Below, piece by piece: positions 25,255 through 33,433 of a DNA stretch of 45,405 bases; position 1 is the stretch's first letter, and the number at the start of each line of letters is the position of its first letter. The translations under genes and the position numbers were made by a program. This DNA is from Acidimicrobiales bacterium (GTDB lineage Bacteria > Actinomycetota > Acidimicrobiia > Acidimicrobiales > SHLQ01), in contig JAHDDK010000010.1 of NCBI GenBank assembly GCA_020629375.1, forward strand, positions 1 to 45,405, read 5' to 3'. The notes beneath the pieces were generated by a model. The model did not search any database and had not been told where the DNA came from. It saw only the letters and a program-made list of their open reading frames with translations.

Positions 25255-25290
25255 ACCCTCAGGGTCGTATCAGGGTCGACCCTGATGGGT
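25255..25290. promoter_or_regulatory. Operator: perfect 18-bp palindrome plus flanking half-sites
   Basis: ATCAGGGTCGACCCTGAT (25269-25286) is a perfect palindrome. ACCCTCAGGGT (25255-25265) precedes it and GGGTCG follows, making repeats of one half-site. It lies 35 bp from the kinase start and 74 bp from the divergent PspC gene start, a suitable place for autoregulation by the NarL-type regulator. Binding is inferred. Confidence 0.55.
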
Positions 25291-25320
25291 CGCGAGCCCG
25301 CATGCTGCGACACTGAATAC

Positions 25321-26523
25321 GTGACCCAGCTGACCTCGTCCGCCGCATCGCGCTGGCAGATCCCACGAATCGACCGGAACGAGCGTGTGCTCGGCGGCGT
25401 GGCTGCCGCGATCGCGATCGAAGTCGGCGTGCAGCCCCTCGTGATTCGAACGGCGTTTGTCATCCTCGCTCTGGCAGGAGGCTGGGGACTCGTTGTCTAC
25501 GCACTCGCCTGGGCGGTCACGGCGGTCGCCGCCCCCAATCGGATCAGCCCGTACCGGCCACAGCCCAAAGGCGCGACGTCGACACACCGGCACGTCGCCG
25601 TCGGCTCGATCACCCTCGGACTCCTCATCCTCTTCGCCCGGTTCAGCTCGGACGTATTCAACAACATCGTCTTCCCGCTCGGTTTCGTCTTGACCGGGGC
25701 GCTGATCGCCTGGTCACGCGGCCAGAACGATGAAGGTCTGTCCGTCGTTGCCCGAGTCGTCGCCGGCGTAACCGTCGCCGTCGGCGGGCTGATCGCCTTT
25801 GCGGCTCTCCAATTCAGCCTTGTCGACGCGATTGTGGCGTTGATCTTCGGCCTTGCCATCGTTGCCGGTATCGCGATCGTCGCCGCTCCGTCGGTGATTC
25901 GCCTCGGTCGTGATCTCGACACCGAACGCCAGGATCGCGTGCGTCAGGACGAACGGGCCCGAATCTCTGCGCACCTTCACGACTCGGTCCTCCAAACGCT
26001 CAGCCTCATCCAACGCCACGCCGACGACCCGGCACGGACGACGCAGATCGCCCGCCAACAAGAACGCGAGCTCCGCGGGTGGCTGTACGGGCCGGGCCCC
26101 TCGGCCTCGGATCGGGTCCGACTCCAGAGCGGCCTCGAAGCGGTCGCCACCCGCGTAGAGCAGTCGCACGACATCGTCATCGAGGTGATCGCGGTCGGCG
26201 ACTCGGTGACCTTCGAACGCCCGCTCCTCACTCCCCTTCTCGATGCCGCGGGCGAGGCGATGACCAACGCCGCGAAACATGCCGGAGTTCCCCGCATCGA
26301 CGTCTACGCCGAGCACCGAGATGCCGTGGTCGAAGTCTTCATTCGAGACACCGGCGTCGGATTCGAGCCCGACGACATCGACGCCGACCGCCGCGGAGTC
26401 ACCGAGTCGATCATCGCCCGGATGCGCCGTGCCGGTGGAGAAGCGATCATTCATGCATCGGTCGACGCTGGCACCGAAGTCGAGCTGCGCCTGCCCATCC
26501 CCGAAGGAGCAACCCAACCATGA
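25321..26523 (+). CDS. PspC-domain sensor histidine kinase
   Basis: The start is GTG 25321 (MTQLTSSAASRWQIPRIDRN), giving 400 residues. An N-terminal PspC domain (about 12-70, VLGGVAAAIAIEVGVQPLVI) is followed by further membrane helices to about 200. The HisKA_3 phosphoacceptor is His220 (ISAHLHDSVLQTLSLIQRH). The HATPase_c domain shows the N box (EAMTNAAKHAG, about 312-322) and the G1 box (DTGVGFEPDD). It should autophosphorylate in response to an envelope signal and pass phosphate to the regulator whose start codon overlaps its stop (ATGA). The PspC domain links it to its divergent neighbour, which carries the same domain. Confidence 0.9.
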   Translation: MTQLTSSAASRWQIPRIDRNERVLGGVAAAIAIEVGVQPLVIRTAFVILALAGGWGLVVYALAWAVTAVAAPNRISPYRPQPKGATSTHRHVAVGSITLGLLILFARFSSDVFNNIVFPLGFVLTGALIAWSRGQNDEGLSVVARVVAGVTVAVGGLIAFAALQFSLVDAIVALIFGLAIVAGIAIVAAPSVIRLGRDLDTERQDRVRQDERARISAHLHDSVLQTLSLIQRHADDPARTTQIARQQERELRGWLYGPGPSASDRVRLQSGLEAVATRVEQSHDIVIEVIAVGDSVTFERPLLTPLLDAAGEAMTNAAKHAGVPRIDVYAEHRDAVVEVFIRDTGVGFEPDDIDADRRGVTESIIARMRRAGGEAIIHASVDAGTEVELRLPIPEGATQP

Positions 26524-27155
26524 CGAGACTCGTACTGATCGACGACCACGCCCTCGTCCGTGCTGGCGTGCGAGCCGAACTCGAAACGGCGTTCACGATC
26601 GTCGGCGAAGCAGGAGACGTGCCCGAAGCGATCGACGTGATCGTGCGCGAAAAGCCCGACGTCGTCGTGTGCGACGTTCATCTGCCTTCGGGGACGGCCG
26701 CCGACGTCATCGCCGGCGCTGTGCACCGCGGAGTGACCACCGTGTTCTTGGCGCTATCGGTGTCGGACGCCGCCGAAGACGTGATCGCCGTCATCCGGGC
26801 CGGAGCGCGCGGCTACATCACGAAAGCGACCGACGGGGCCGGGCTCATCGACGCGGTCACTCGAGTCGCCGACGGTGACGCCGTGTTCTCTCCCCGGCTC
26901 GCCGGGTTCGTGCTCGACGCGTTCTCCACTGACCTCTCGTCCCCCGAAGCCGACCCCGAACTCGACCAACTCACCGCTCGCGAACAAGAAGTGATGCGTC
27001 TGCTCGCTCGTGGCTATGCCTACAAAGAGATCGCGCGGAGACTCACGATCTCGATCAAGACAGTCGAGTCACACGCGTCGTCGGTGCTCCGCAAACTCCA
27101 ACTGTCGAACCGTCACGAGCTGACGAGGTGGGCAGCGGACCGCCGCATCCTGTAG
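26520..27155 (+). CDS. NarL/LuxR-type response regulator
   Basis: A 211-residue protein with an ATG (26520) overlapping the kinase TGA by 4 nt. The receiver domain (1-120) has the acidic pair (LIDDH), the phosphoacceptor Asp52 (VVVCDVHLPSG) and the switch Lys (GYITKATDG). The LuxR-type HTH occupies about 148-205 (LTAREQEVMRLLARGYAYKE, IARRLTISIKTVESHASSVL). It is the cognate partner of the PspC-domain kinase and probably binds the palindrome at 25269-25286. Likely targets are its own operon and the PspC/LiaF-like gene. Confidence 0.92.
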   Translation: MTRLVLIDDHALVRAGVRAELETAFTIVGEAGDVPEAIDVIVREKPDVVVCDVHLPSGTAADVIAGAVHRGVTTVFLALSVSDAAEDVIAVIRAGARGYITKATDGAGLIDAVTRVADGDAVFSPRLAGFVLDAFSTDLSSPEADPELDQLTAREQEVMRLLARGYAYKEIARRLTISIKTVESHASSVLRKLQLSNRHELTRWAADRRIL

Positions 27156-27166
27156 GACAACTCCTC

Positions 27167-28210
27167 ATGCTCACCGATTGGCTTCCGGCCGTAGGCGTCA
27201 TCGTCGTCATGGTGCTGGCGATCGCGTTGTCACGCCTCGTCGTCGGTCGATCATCGAAGCACAATGCGAGCGACCGGCGGTTCCGCCAGCAGATCGCCAC
27301 CATCGTGATCGTGTTGGTCGGCCTGCTGGCCGTCATCTTCGTGTTGCCCGACGGCAGCGACTCCGACCTCGCCTTCAGCGTCCTTGGTCTCGTCGTCACC
27401 GGTGCGCTCGCCATCTCGTCGCAATCGATCATCGCCAACGCCATGGCCGGCCTGATGCTCCGGTCGGTGGCGAGTTTTCGGCCGGGCGACTTCATCGAGG
27501 TCGGCGAGCGAATGGGCCGCGTGTCCGAACTCGGCTTGTTCCACACCGAGATCCAGACCCCCGACCGCGACCTCGTGACGATCCCGAACTCGGTGATGAT
27601 GAACCAGCCCCTACGGGTCGTGCACAGCTCGGGCACGATCGTGTCGGCCACCGTGTCGCTCGGCTACGACGTGAGCCGCCACGTCCTCGAACCCCTGTTC
27701 ATTCGTGCCGGTCGTGAGGCTGGTCTCGTCGATCCGTTCGTCCAGGTGCTCGAACTCGGCGACTACTCGATCGTCTACCGGATCGCCGGCTTTCTCGAAG
27801 ACCCCCGATCGATGCTCGCTGCCCGATCGAAACTCCGTGGTTCGATTCTCGACGTGCTCTCCGACGAGGGCATCGAGATCATGTCGCCGATGTTCATCGC
27901 CCGCCGTTCGGTCTCGAATGCGCCGCTGCTTCCCGATGGCGCCGAAGCGAGCGACGACGAGACGTGGCGACCATCGGCCGAGCATCGAGTGTTCGACAAG
28001 GCCGAACGAGCGGGACAGCTCGAATCGGCTCGACGCGATCTGTCCGAGGCCGAAGAGAATCTCTCGATCTTGCGCTTGGAGCTGGGCCACACCGCCGACG
28101 AAGACCGCGACCGTGTCGAGACCGCGATCGGCAAACAAGAGGCCCGCATCGAGCGGCTCCAACAGCGCATCGGCCGCCTCTCCGACGAACTCGAAAGCGA
28201 AAGCCAGTAG
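27167..28210 (+). CDS. MscS-family mechanosensitive channel-like protein
   Basis: The protein has 347 residues and starts at ATG 27167 (MLTDWLPAVGVIVVMVLAIA), with AGGA 9 bases upstream. It lies 11 bp after the regulator gene, so it is probably in the same operon. There are three hydrophobic segments (about 6-25, 44-63, 75-95). The pore-lining region and beta-domain follow: AISSQSIIANAMAGLMLRSV, then FRPGDFIEVGERMGRVSELG and the TPDRDLVTIPNSVMMNQPLR signature. The C-terminal 75 residues form a charged coiled coil (ARRDLSEAEENLSILRLELG), an addition not found in small MscS. Channels of this family release solutes on hypo-osmotic shock. Its linkage to an envelope-stress system is suggestive. 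Confidence 0.87.
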   Translation: MLTDWLPAVGVIVVMVLAIALSRLVVGRSSKHNASDRRFRQQIATIVIVLVGLLAVIFVLPDGSDSDLAFSVLGLVVTGALAISSQSIIANAMAGLMLRSVASFRPGDFIEVGERMGRVSELGLFHTEIQTPDRDLVTIPNSVMMNQPLRVVHSSGTIVSATVSLGYDVSRHVLEPLFIRAGREAGLVDPFVQVLELGDYSIVYRIAGFLEDPRSMLAARSKLRGSILDVLSDEGIEIMSPMFIARRSVSNAPLLPDGAEASDDETWRPSAEHRVFDKAERAGQLESARRDLSEAEENLSILRLELGHTADEDRDRVETAIGKQEARIERLQQRIGRLSDELESESQ

Positions 28211-28221
28211 CGACAGGTAAG

Positions 28222-28283
28222 GAGAGGGTCTGACCCCAAACTTTCGTCAGTACGTAATTCGGGGGTCTGACCCTCTCATTACA
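28222..28283. repeat. Two copies of the GGTCTGACC palindromic repeat
   Basis: Copy one (28222-28237, GAGAGGGTCTGACCCC) and copy two (28261-28283, GGGGGTCTGACCCTCTCATT...) are separated by 23 bases of A/T-richer sequence. Copy two is identical to 19493-19513 over 21 bases. They fill the gap between the convergent MscS and galE genes and can form stem-loops. Confidence 0.7.
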
Positions 28284-28306
28284 ACGACCGCCTCAGCGAT
28301 TGCTGG

Positions 28307-29305
28307 TCAGGTGTTCTGGCTGTTCCAGGAGTCGCGGCAGCCGTCAGCGGTGCTGCGACGCGTTTTCCAGCCGAGTTCGGTATTCGCCCGAGTCGGGTCG
28401 GCCACGCATTCGGCAATGTCGCCGGCGCGGCGATCGGTGATCTCATAGGCGATCGACAAGCCGGTCACGTCTTCGACCGCTTTGATCAATTCGAGGACGC
28501 TGGTGCCGCGGCCCTGACCGAGGTTGTAGACCTCGTAGCCGCTCTGCGCCGACATCGCTTCGAGCGCGGCGACATGTCCTTCGACCAGATCCATCACGTG
28601 GATGTAGTCGCGCACGCCGGTGCCATCGACCGTCGGCCAGTCGTTCCCGAACACCATGACTTTGTCGCGGCGGCCTGTCGCGACGTCCATGACCATCGGC
28701 ATCAGGTTGTTCGGCTTGCCGATCGGCGCTTCGGAGATCCGGCCACTCTCGTGAGCACCGATCGGATTGAAGTAGCGCAGCGACGTGATCGTCCACCGCT
28801 CGTCCGACGCTGCGACGTCCTCGAGGATCACCTCGATCATCTGCTTGGTCATGCCGTACGGGTTCGTCGCCCCGATCGACGCGGTCTCGGGAATCGGGCA
28901 GCTCTCCGGATCGCCATAGACCGTTGCCGACGAGGAGAACACGAACTTCCAGACGCCCGCAGCACGCATGGCGTCGAGGGTCGAGATCGCCGACTCAAGG
29001 TTGTTGCCGTAGTACTCGATCGGCATTTCGACCGACTCACCGACCGCCTTCAGTGCCGCCATGTGGATCACCGCAGTGACGCCGTTCTCACGCATCGTGT
29101 GCTCGACGAGCTTGCGATCACGGGCATCGCCGTCGACCACGGTGATGGACCGACCGGTCACGTCTTCGACGTCGGCGAGCGCACCCGGTTTCGCATTCAC
29201 GTAGTTGTCGACGACGACGACGTCGTGACCCGCCTCGAGCAGGGCAAGAGCGGTGTGGCTTCCGATGTATCCGGCACCGCCGGTGACGAGAACGGTCTCG
29301 GCCAT
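28307..29305 (-). CDS. galE: UDP-glucose 4-epimerase
   Basis: The start is ATG 29305 (MAETVLVTGGAGYIGSHTAL) with GGAGGG upstream, giving 332 residues. It is an extended short-chain dehydrogenase: the NAD-binding GGAGYIGS at 9-16, the Ser/Thr of SSSATVYGDP, and the catalytic Tyr-x3-Lys in NPYGMTKQMIEV. The epimerase-specific blocks (YFNPIGAHESGRI, RDYIHVMDLVEGHVAAL) are intact. It interconverts UDP-glucose and UDP-galactose for polysaccharide or galactose metabolism. The C-terminus is slightly shortened and ends RDSWNSQNT. No other sugar genes adjoin it. Confidence 0.93.
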   Translation of the reverse strand: MAETVLVTGGAGYIGSHTALALLEAGHDVVVVDNYVNAKPGALADVEDVTGRSITVVDGDARDRKLVEHTMRENGVTAVIHMAALKAVGESVEMPIEYYGNNLESAISTLDAMRAAGVWKFVFSSSATVYGDPESCPIPETASIGATNPYGMTKQMIEVILEDVAASDERWTITSLRYFNPIGAHESGRISEAPIGKPNNLMPMVMDVATGRRDKVMVFGNDWPTVDGTGVRDYIHVMDLVEGHVAALEAMSAQSGYEVYNLGQGRGTSVLELIKAVEDVTGLSIAYEITDRRAGDIAECVADPTRANTELGWKTRRSTADGCRDSWNSQNT

Positions 29306-29386
29306 GACAAAACCCTCCAGGGTTCGGGGACTCGGCGGTTCCATCGGCGCGTCGCCCTCGTGCGTGAGCACTAGCGTCGGCGCTCG

Positions 29387-29974
29387 ATGGCTTCCACCAT
29401 GACCTGCATTCTGGCCTCCGGATCACCGCGGCGTGCCGCGTTGCTCGGCGAGCTCGGTATCGCGGCGATCGTGCGTCCCGCAGACATCGACGAAAGCCCG
29501 CTCGACGCCGAAGAGCCGTACCCGCACGTCGAGCGCCTCGCCCGCTCGAAGGCCAGCGTCGGATCCTGTGGTTCCAGCGAGGTCGTCATCGCCGCCGACA
29601 CGGTCGTGACGATCGATGGTGCGATCCTCGGCAAACCGCACACTCCCGACCGGGCAAAGGAAATGCTGCATCGCCTGTCCGGACGCACCCACGAAGTCAT
29701 GACCGGCGTCGCTGTCCGCACGGCAGAGACGACCGTCGCCGGTGTCGAACGCACGGTGGTGCGATTCGCGCCGCTGTCCGACTCCGACATCGACTGGTAC
29801 GCGTCGATCGCCGAACCGCTCGACAAGGCGGGTGCGTATGCCATCCAGGGGGCGGGCGGGCTGTTCGTCGCGGCGATCGACGGGAGCCACGACAACGTGA
29901 TCGGGCTTCCGCGTCATCGGCTCGGACAGCTCCTCGGCGACGTCGGCCTGTCGTACGACCACCTCCGATCATGA
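29387..29974 (+). CDS. maf: Maf-like nucleotide pyrophosphatase
   Basis: The protein has 195 residues from ATG 29387; ATG 29399 (MTCILASGSPRRAALLGELG) is an alternative. Conserved blocks are the phosphate-binding SGSPRRAALL, the catalytic VIAADTVVTIDGAILGKP, and the SGRTHEVMTGVAV and YAIQGAGGLF motifs. Maf proteins hydrolyse dTTP, UTP and modified nucleotides to monophosphates and are thought to clear non-canonical nucleotides; overproduction blocks septation in Bacillus. It is divergent from galE, 81 bp away, and the dusB gene follows in the same direction after 49 bp. Confidence 0.92.
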   Translation: MASTMTCILASGSPRRAALLGELGIAAIVRPADIDESPLDAEEPYPHVERLARSKASVGSCGSSEVVIAADTVVTIDGAILGKPHTPDRAKEMLHRLSGRTHEVMTGVAVRTAETTVAGVERTVVRFAPLSDSDIDWYASIAEPLDKAGAYAIQGAGGLFVAAIDGSHDNVIGLPRHRLGQLLGDVGLSYDHLRS

Positions 29975-30023
29975 CCTCAGTGCACCGGTCGTCGATTCGT
30001 CGCAGTGCAGCCACACTGAAGAG

Positions 30024-31256
30024 GTGACCGTTACCGAATCACGCCGAGAGGACACCTCGACCGACTCCGCCGCCACGGTCGCTCCTGCCGTAGAGATCGG
30101 TCGGATCACCGTGTCGCCTCCTGTCGTGCTCGCCCCGATGGCCGGCGTGACCACCGCGCCATACCGAACCCTCTGTCGACGGTTCGGCAACGAAATGGCC
30201 TTCGACGACTCGACGACGGCGCCCGGAGACGCCACAACCGCCAGCGGGGGCCTCTACGTCAACCAGATGATCACCGCTCGTGCCCTCATCGAAGGGCATC
30301 GCAAGATGCTCCAGACCGCCGAGTTCGCAGACGACGAATCTCCTCGCAGCATCCAGCTCTACGGCACCAACCCGTACTGGATCGGCGAAGCGGTCAAGAA
30401 GCTCGTCGGCGAAGGTCGCGTCGACCACATCGACATGAATCTCGGCTGCCCGGTCCCGAAGGTCACCCGCCATGGCGGCGGATCGGCCCTCCCCTGGCAC
30501 CACAACCTGCTGCGCGACATTGCCCGTGCCATGGTGACCAATGCCGAGGGCATTCCCGTCACGCTGAAGTTCCGCATTGGCATCGACGACGACCACGTCA
30601 CGATGCTCGACACCGGACGTATCGCCGAAGACGAAGGTGTCGCGGCGATCGCCCTCCACGCCCGCACCGCCGAGCAGGCGTACTCCGGGAACGCCCGATG
30701 GGACGCCATCGGCGAGCTGAAAGCAGCAGTCACCTCCATTCCGGTGTTCGGCAATGGCGACATCTGGGAAGCCTCCGACGCGATCGAGATGATGCACCAG
30801 ACCGGCTGCGACGGCGTCGTCGTGGGACGTGGGTGCCTTGGCCGCCCGTGGCTGTTCCGCGAGCTCACCCAAGGCCTCACCGGTCGACCGATCGACGAAG
30901 CACCGTCGCTCCACGAGGTGGGCGCGATCATGATCGAGCACCTCGATCTACTCATCGGCTGGCTCGGCGAGGACCGTGGTGTTCGGGACTTTCGCAAGCA
31001 CACGGGCTGGTACCTCAAGGGCTTTGCGGTCGGTCCGTCATTCCGCCAGACGATGCACCAAATGTCGACCCGCCAAGATCTCGTCGACGGTCTCGCAACG
31101 CTCCCCGACGAAGCCTTTCCGCCCGACGCGGCCCGAATGACCCGTGGCCACAGCCACGGACCCAAACGCGTCATCCTCCCGCACGGTTGGCTCGAGAGCC
31201 GAGACGACCCAACTCCACCCGATGCCGGAGCCGACTCGTTTACTTCCGGCGGCTGA
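30024..31256 (+). CDS. dusB: tRNA-dihydrouridine synthase (DusB-like)
   Basis: Start GTG 30024; 410 residues. This FMN-dependent TIM barrel reduces uridines in the tRNA D-loop. Seen are VVLAPMAGVTTAPYRTLCRR at the N-terminus, the catalytic Cys142 in DMNLGCPVPKVTRHGGG, LKFRIGIDDDH, IALHARTAEQAYSGNARW, and the FMN-binding PVFGNGDIWEA and GVVVGRGCLGRPW. Between RRFGNE and GLYVNQMITARAL there are about 18 extra residues (AFDDSTTAPGDATTASG) compared with the usual family spacing. CACACT lies 6 bases before the GTG, so the transcript may be leaderless. Confidence 0.93.
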   Translation: MTVTESRREDTSTDSAATVAPAVEIGRITVSPPVVLAPMAGVTTAPYRTLCRRFGNEMAFDDSTTAPGDATTASGGLYVNQMITARALIEGHRKMLQTAEFADDESPRSIQLYGTNPYWIGEAVKKLVGEGRVDHIDMNLGCPVPKVTRHGGGSALPWHHNLLRDIARAMVTNAEGIPVTLKFRIGIDDDHVTMLDTGRIAEDEGVAAIALHARTAEQAYSGNARWDAIGELKAAVTSIPVFGNGDIWEASDAIEMMHQTGCDGVVVGRGCLGRPWLFRELTQGLTGRPIDEAPSLHEVGAIMIEHLDLLIGWLGEDRGVRDFRKHTGWYLKGFAVGPSFRQTMHQMSTRQDLVDGLATLPDEAFPPDAARMTRGHSHGPKRVILPHGWLESRDDPTPPDAGADSFTSGG

Positions 31257-31333
31257 CCACGTAGCTCCGGCGGTCGACCTGCACTTCTGGAGGTTGGCCG
31301 GGCACGGCTGACGGTCGGCGGAGCCTGGCTCGC

Positions 31334-31339
31334 TACTCT
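31334..31339 (+). promoter_or_regulatory. Candidate -10 box (TACTCT) of a leaderless transcript
   Basis: TACTCT is followed by 6 bases and the GTG at 31346, with no SD sequence. This matches the actinobacterial leaderless pattern TANNNT-N6/7-start. Confidence 0.45.
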
Positions 31340-31345
31340 CACGGG

Positions 31346-32500
31346 GTGCGCCAATCGATCGACCCGTTTTATGTCATGGAGGTCGTCGCGGCAGCTGACG
31401 CCGCCGAACGCGCCGGCAACGCCGTTTTCCACCTCGAGGTCGGCCAGCCATCCACCGGCGCGCCGGCCGGAGCGATTGCCCGGGCGCACGAGCTGCTCGA
31501 CACCAACGTGCTCGGCTACACGACAAGCCGCGGCATCGCCGAGCTTCCGATGGGCATCGCTGGCCACATCGCCGACTGGCACGGCATCGACGTCGACCCG
31601 GCCCGAATCGCCATCGCGCAGGGCGCATCGGGGGCGTTCGTCCTCGCACTCCTTGCGGCCTTCGAGCCCGGTGCGCGAGTGGGCGTCACCGTGCCGGGCT
31701 ACCCGTGCTACCGAAACATGCTCGCCGCGCTCGACCTCGAAGCCGTACCGATCCGGATCGACGCGACGACGGATTTCGTGCCGACGGTTGATCACCTCGA
31801 CGCCGCGTCGGCGACCGGCCCGCTCGATGGCGTGATCGTCGCGTCCCCGTCGAACCCGACCGGAACGGTGCTCTCCCGAGCGGCACTCACGGCGCTCGTG
31901 TCGTGGTGTGAGGAGCACGACTGCCGGTTCATCAGTGACGAGATCTACCACGGCCTGATCTATGAAGGCGCCGAGGCGACGACCGCGACCGAGCTCTCCG
32001 ATCGAGCGATCGTCATCAACAGCTTCAGCAAGTATTTCTCGATGACCGGCTGGCGGATCGGCTGGGCCGTCCTACCCGAGGATCTGGTCACCCCCTTCGA
32101 CCGACTCGCGCAGAATCTCGTGATCTGCCCGCCAGCGATCTCGCAACACGTCGCCCTCGCCGCACTCGGCTGCCACGACGAACTGCGCAGTCACGTCGAT
32201 CGTTACACCGAAAACCGGGCGATCCTGCTCGACGGCCTCCCGAAGGCCGGGATGACCGACCTCGCCCCCGCCGATGGCGCGTTCTACGTCTGGGCTCGGA
32301 CCGACCACCTCGCCGCCGATTCCAAGGCGCTCGCGGCCGAGTGGCTACGCGAGCTCGGCGTGGCGGCAACCCCGGGCGTCGACTTCGATCCCGACGAGGG
32401 TCACCGATGGATGCGCTTCAGCTTCTGCGGCACGCCCGAGACGATGCGCGGCGCCATCGACGCCCTCACCACCTGGCGGCTGCGATCGCTCGCCGGCTGA
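31346..32500 (+). CDS. Class I PLP-dependent aminotransferase
   Basis: A 384-residue fold-type I aminotransferase from GTG 31346 (MRQSIDPFYVMEVVAAADAA). Visible motifs are HLEVGQPSTGAP, SPSNPTGTVLSR, ISDEIYHGLIYEG and the PLP lysine in NSFSKYFSMTGWRIGW. The C-terminal Arg for the substrate carboxylate lies in RWMRFSFCGTPE. It is distinct from the enzyme at 18,246: the lengths agree but the substrate blocks differ. Homologues are annotated as aspartate or aromatic aminotransferases and the substrate cannot be read from the sequence. It converges with the enoyl-CoA hydratase-family gene, with only 2 bp between the stops. Confidence 0.9.
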   Translation: MRQSIDPFYVMEVVAAADAAERAGNAVFHLEVGQPSTGAPAGAIARAHELLDTNVLGYTTSRGIAELPMGIAGHIADWHGIDVDPARIAIAQGASGAFVLALLAAFEPGARVGVTVPGYPCYRNMLAALDLEAVPIRIDATTDFVPTVDHLDAASATGPLDGVIVASPSNPTGTVLSRAALTALVSWCEEHDCRFISDEIYHGLIYEGAEATTATELSDRAIVINSFSKYFSMTGWRIGWAVLPEDLVTPFDRLAQNLVICPPAISQHVALAALGCHDELRSHVDRYTENRAILLDGLPKAGMTDLAPADGAFYVWARTDHLAADSKALAAEWLRELGVAATPGVDFDPDEGHRWMRFSFCGTPETMRGAIDALTTWRLRSLAG

Positions 32501-32502
32501 GT

Positions 32503-33300
32503 TCAGCCTCGGAAATCAGGCTTGCGCTTGTTGAGGAAGGCGTCGATTCCCTCGATGGCCTCGGGGTGCAGCGACTGCTGACTGATGGCGAACGCTTCAC
32601 GTTCCATGGCGGCCTCGAGAGCCGAAGACGCACCGTCGACCAGCAATCGTTTGGCTGCGCCGAAGGCCATCTTCGGGCCGTCAGCAAGCGTGGCTGCCAG
32701 CTTCCGTGCGTCGGCAAGTACCTCGTCGTCGGCGACAACTCGATTGATCAGCCCCCACTCGAGCGCTTCGGTCGCCGAGAGCACCCGGTTGGTCAGCACC
32801 AGCTCGGTCGCCCGCCGCAGACCGATCACCCGCGACAAGAAGAACGACGACGTGCCGTCGATGGACAGCCCTGCTGCGGTGTACGCCATCGTGAACTTCG
32901 CTGACTCACCGGCATAGACCAGGTCCATGGCCGCGGTCAGGCTCATCCCCGCCCCGCCGGCCGTACCGGTGATGGCGCCCACGACGGGAGCATCGAGTCG
33001 CGCCAGGCGATTCAGCGCGCCGTGGAAGTCGATCGTCATCTCGTGCAGGTTGGCGGCGGTCCGGTCCCCAGCTTCGGCCATCTCAACGAGATCACCTCCG
33101 CCGAAGAACACCTTGCCCTCGCCCCAGAGCACGAGCGCCCGAACGTCGGGCGAGGCGACCAGAAACGACGTGGCCTGCCGCAGCTCGAACGCCATCTGTT
33201 TCGACAGCGCATTGGCCGGTGGCCGGGTGAGCACGAGCTCCCACACCCCACCCTCAGTCGGCTCCAACCGGATCGTCTCGAAGTCGTGTCCATGCCCCAT
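32503..33300 (-). CDS. Enoyl-CoA hydratase/isomerase family protein (PaaG-like active site)
   Basis: The start is ATG 33300 (MGHGHDFETIRLEPTEGGVW), giving 265 residues of the crotonase fold. The two oxyanion-hole blocks are present (GEGKVFFGGGDL and GAITGTAGGAGMS). Aligned by eye with classical hydratases, the two catalytic glutamates are absent: the CEL position reads GMS and the PE position reads AYT. An Asp is present in LSIDGTSSFFLSR at the position used by PaaG-type isomerases. An isomerase is therefore more likely than a hydratase, but this is inference. It would act on acyl-CoA in fatty-acid or aromatic degradation. No other beta-oxidation genes adjoin it. Confidence 0.85.
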   Translation of the reverse strand: MGHGHDFETIRLEPTEGGVWELVLTRPPANALSKQMAFELRQATSFLVASPDVRALVLWGEGKVFFGGGDLVEMAEAGDRTAANLHEMTIDFHGALNRLARLDAPVVGAITGTAGGAGMSLTAAMDLVYAGESAKFTMAYTAAGLSIDGTSSFFLSRVIGLRRATELVLTNRVLSATEALEWGLINRVVADDEVLADARKLAATLADGPKMAFGAAKRLLVDGASSALEAAMEREAFAISQQSLHPEAIEGIDAFLNKRKPDFRG

Positions 33301-33433
33301 GGGGCGAGCCTCCCGCGTCCGACCCAGCGGGCGCAACCCGCAGCGTCCTGAATGAATTCCGGCCAAGTCGGTGGTGATCGACCGCGTCGTGCGTCAGACT
33401 CAGATCTGCGCCCACCATCTGTGAGAGGACCGC

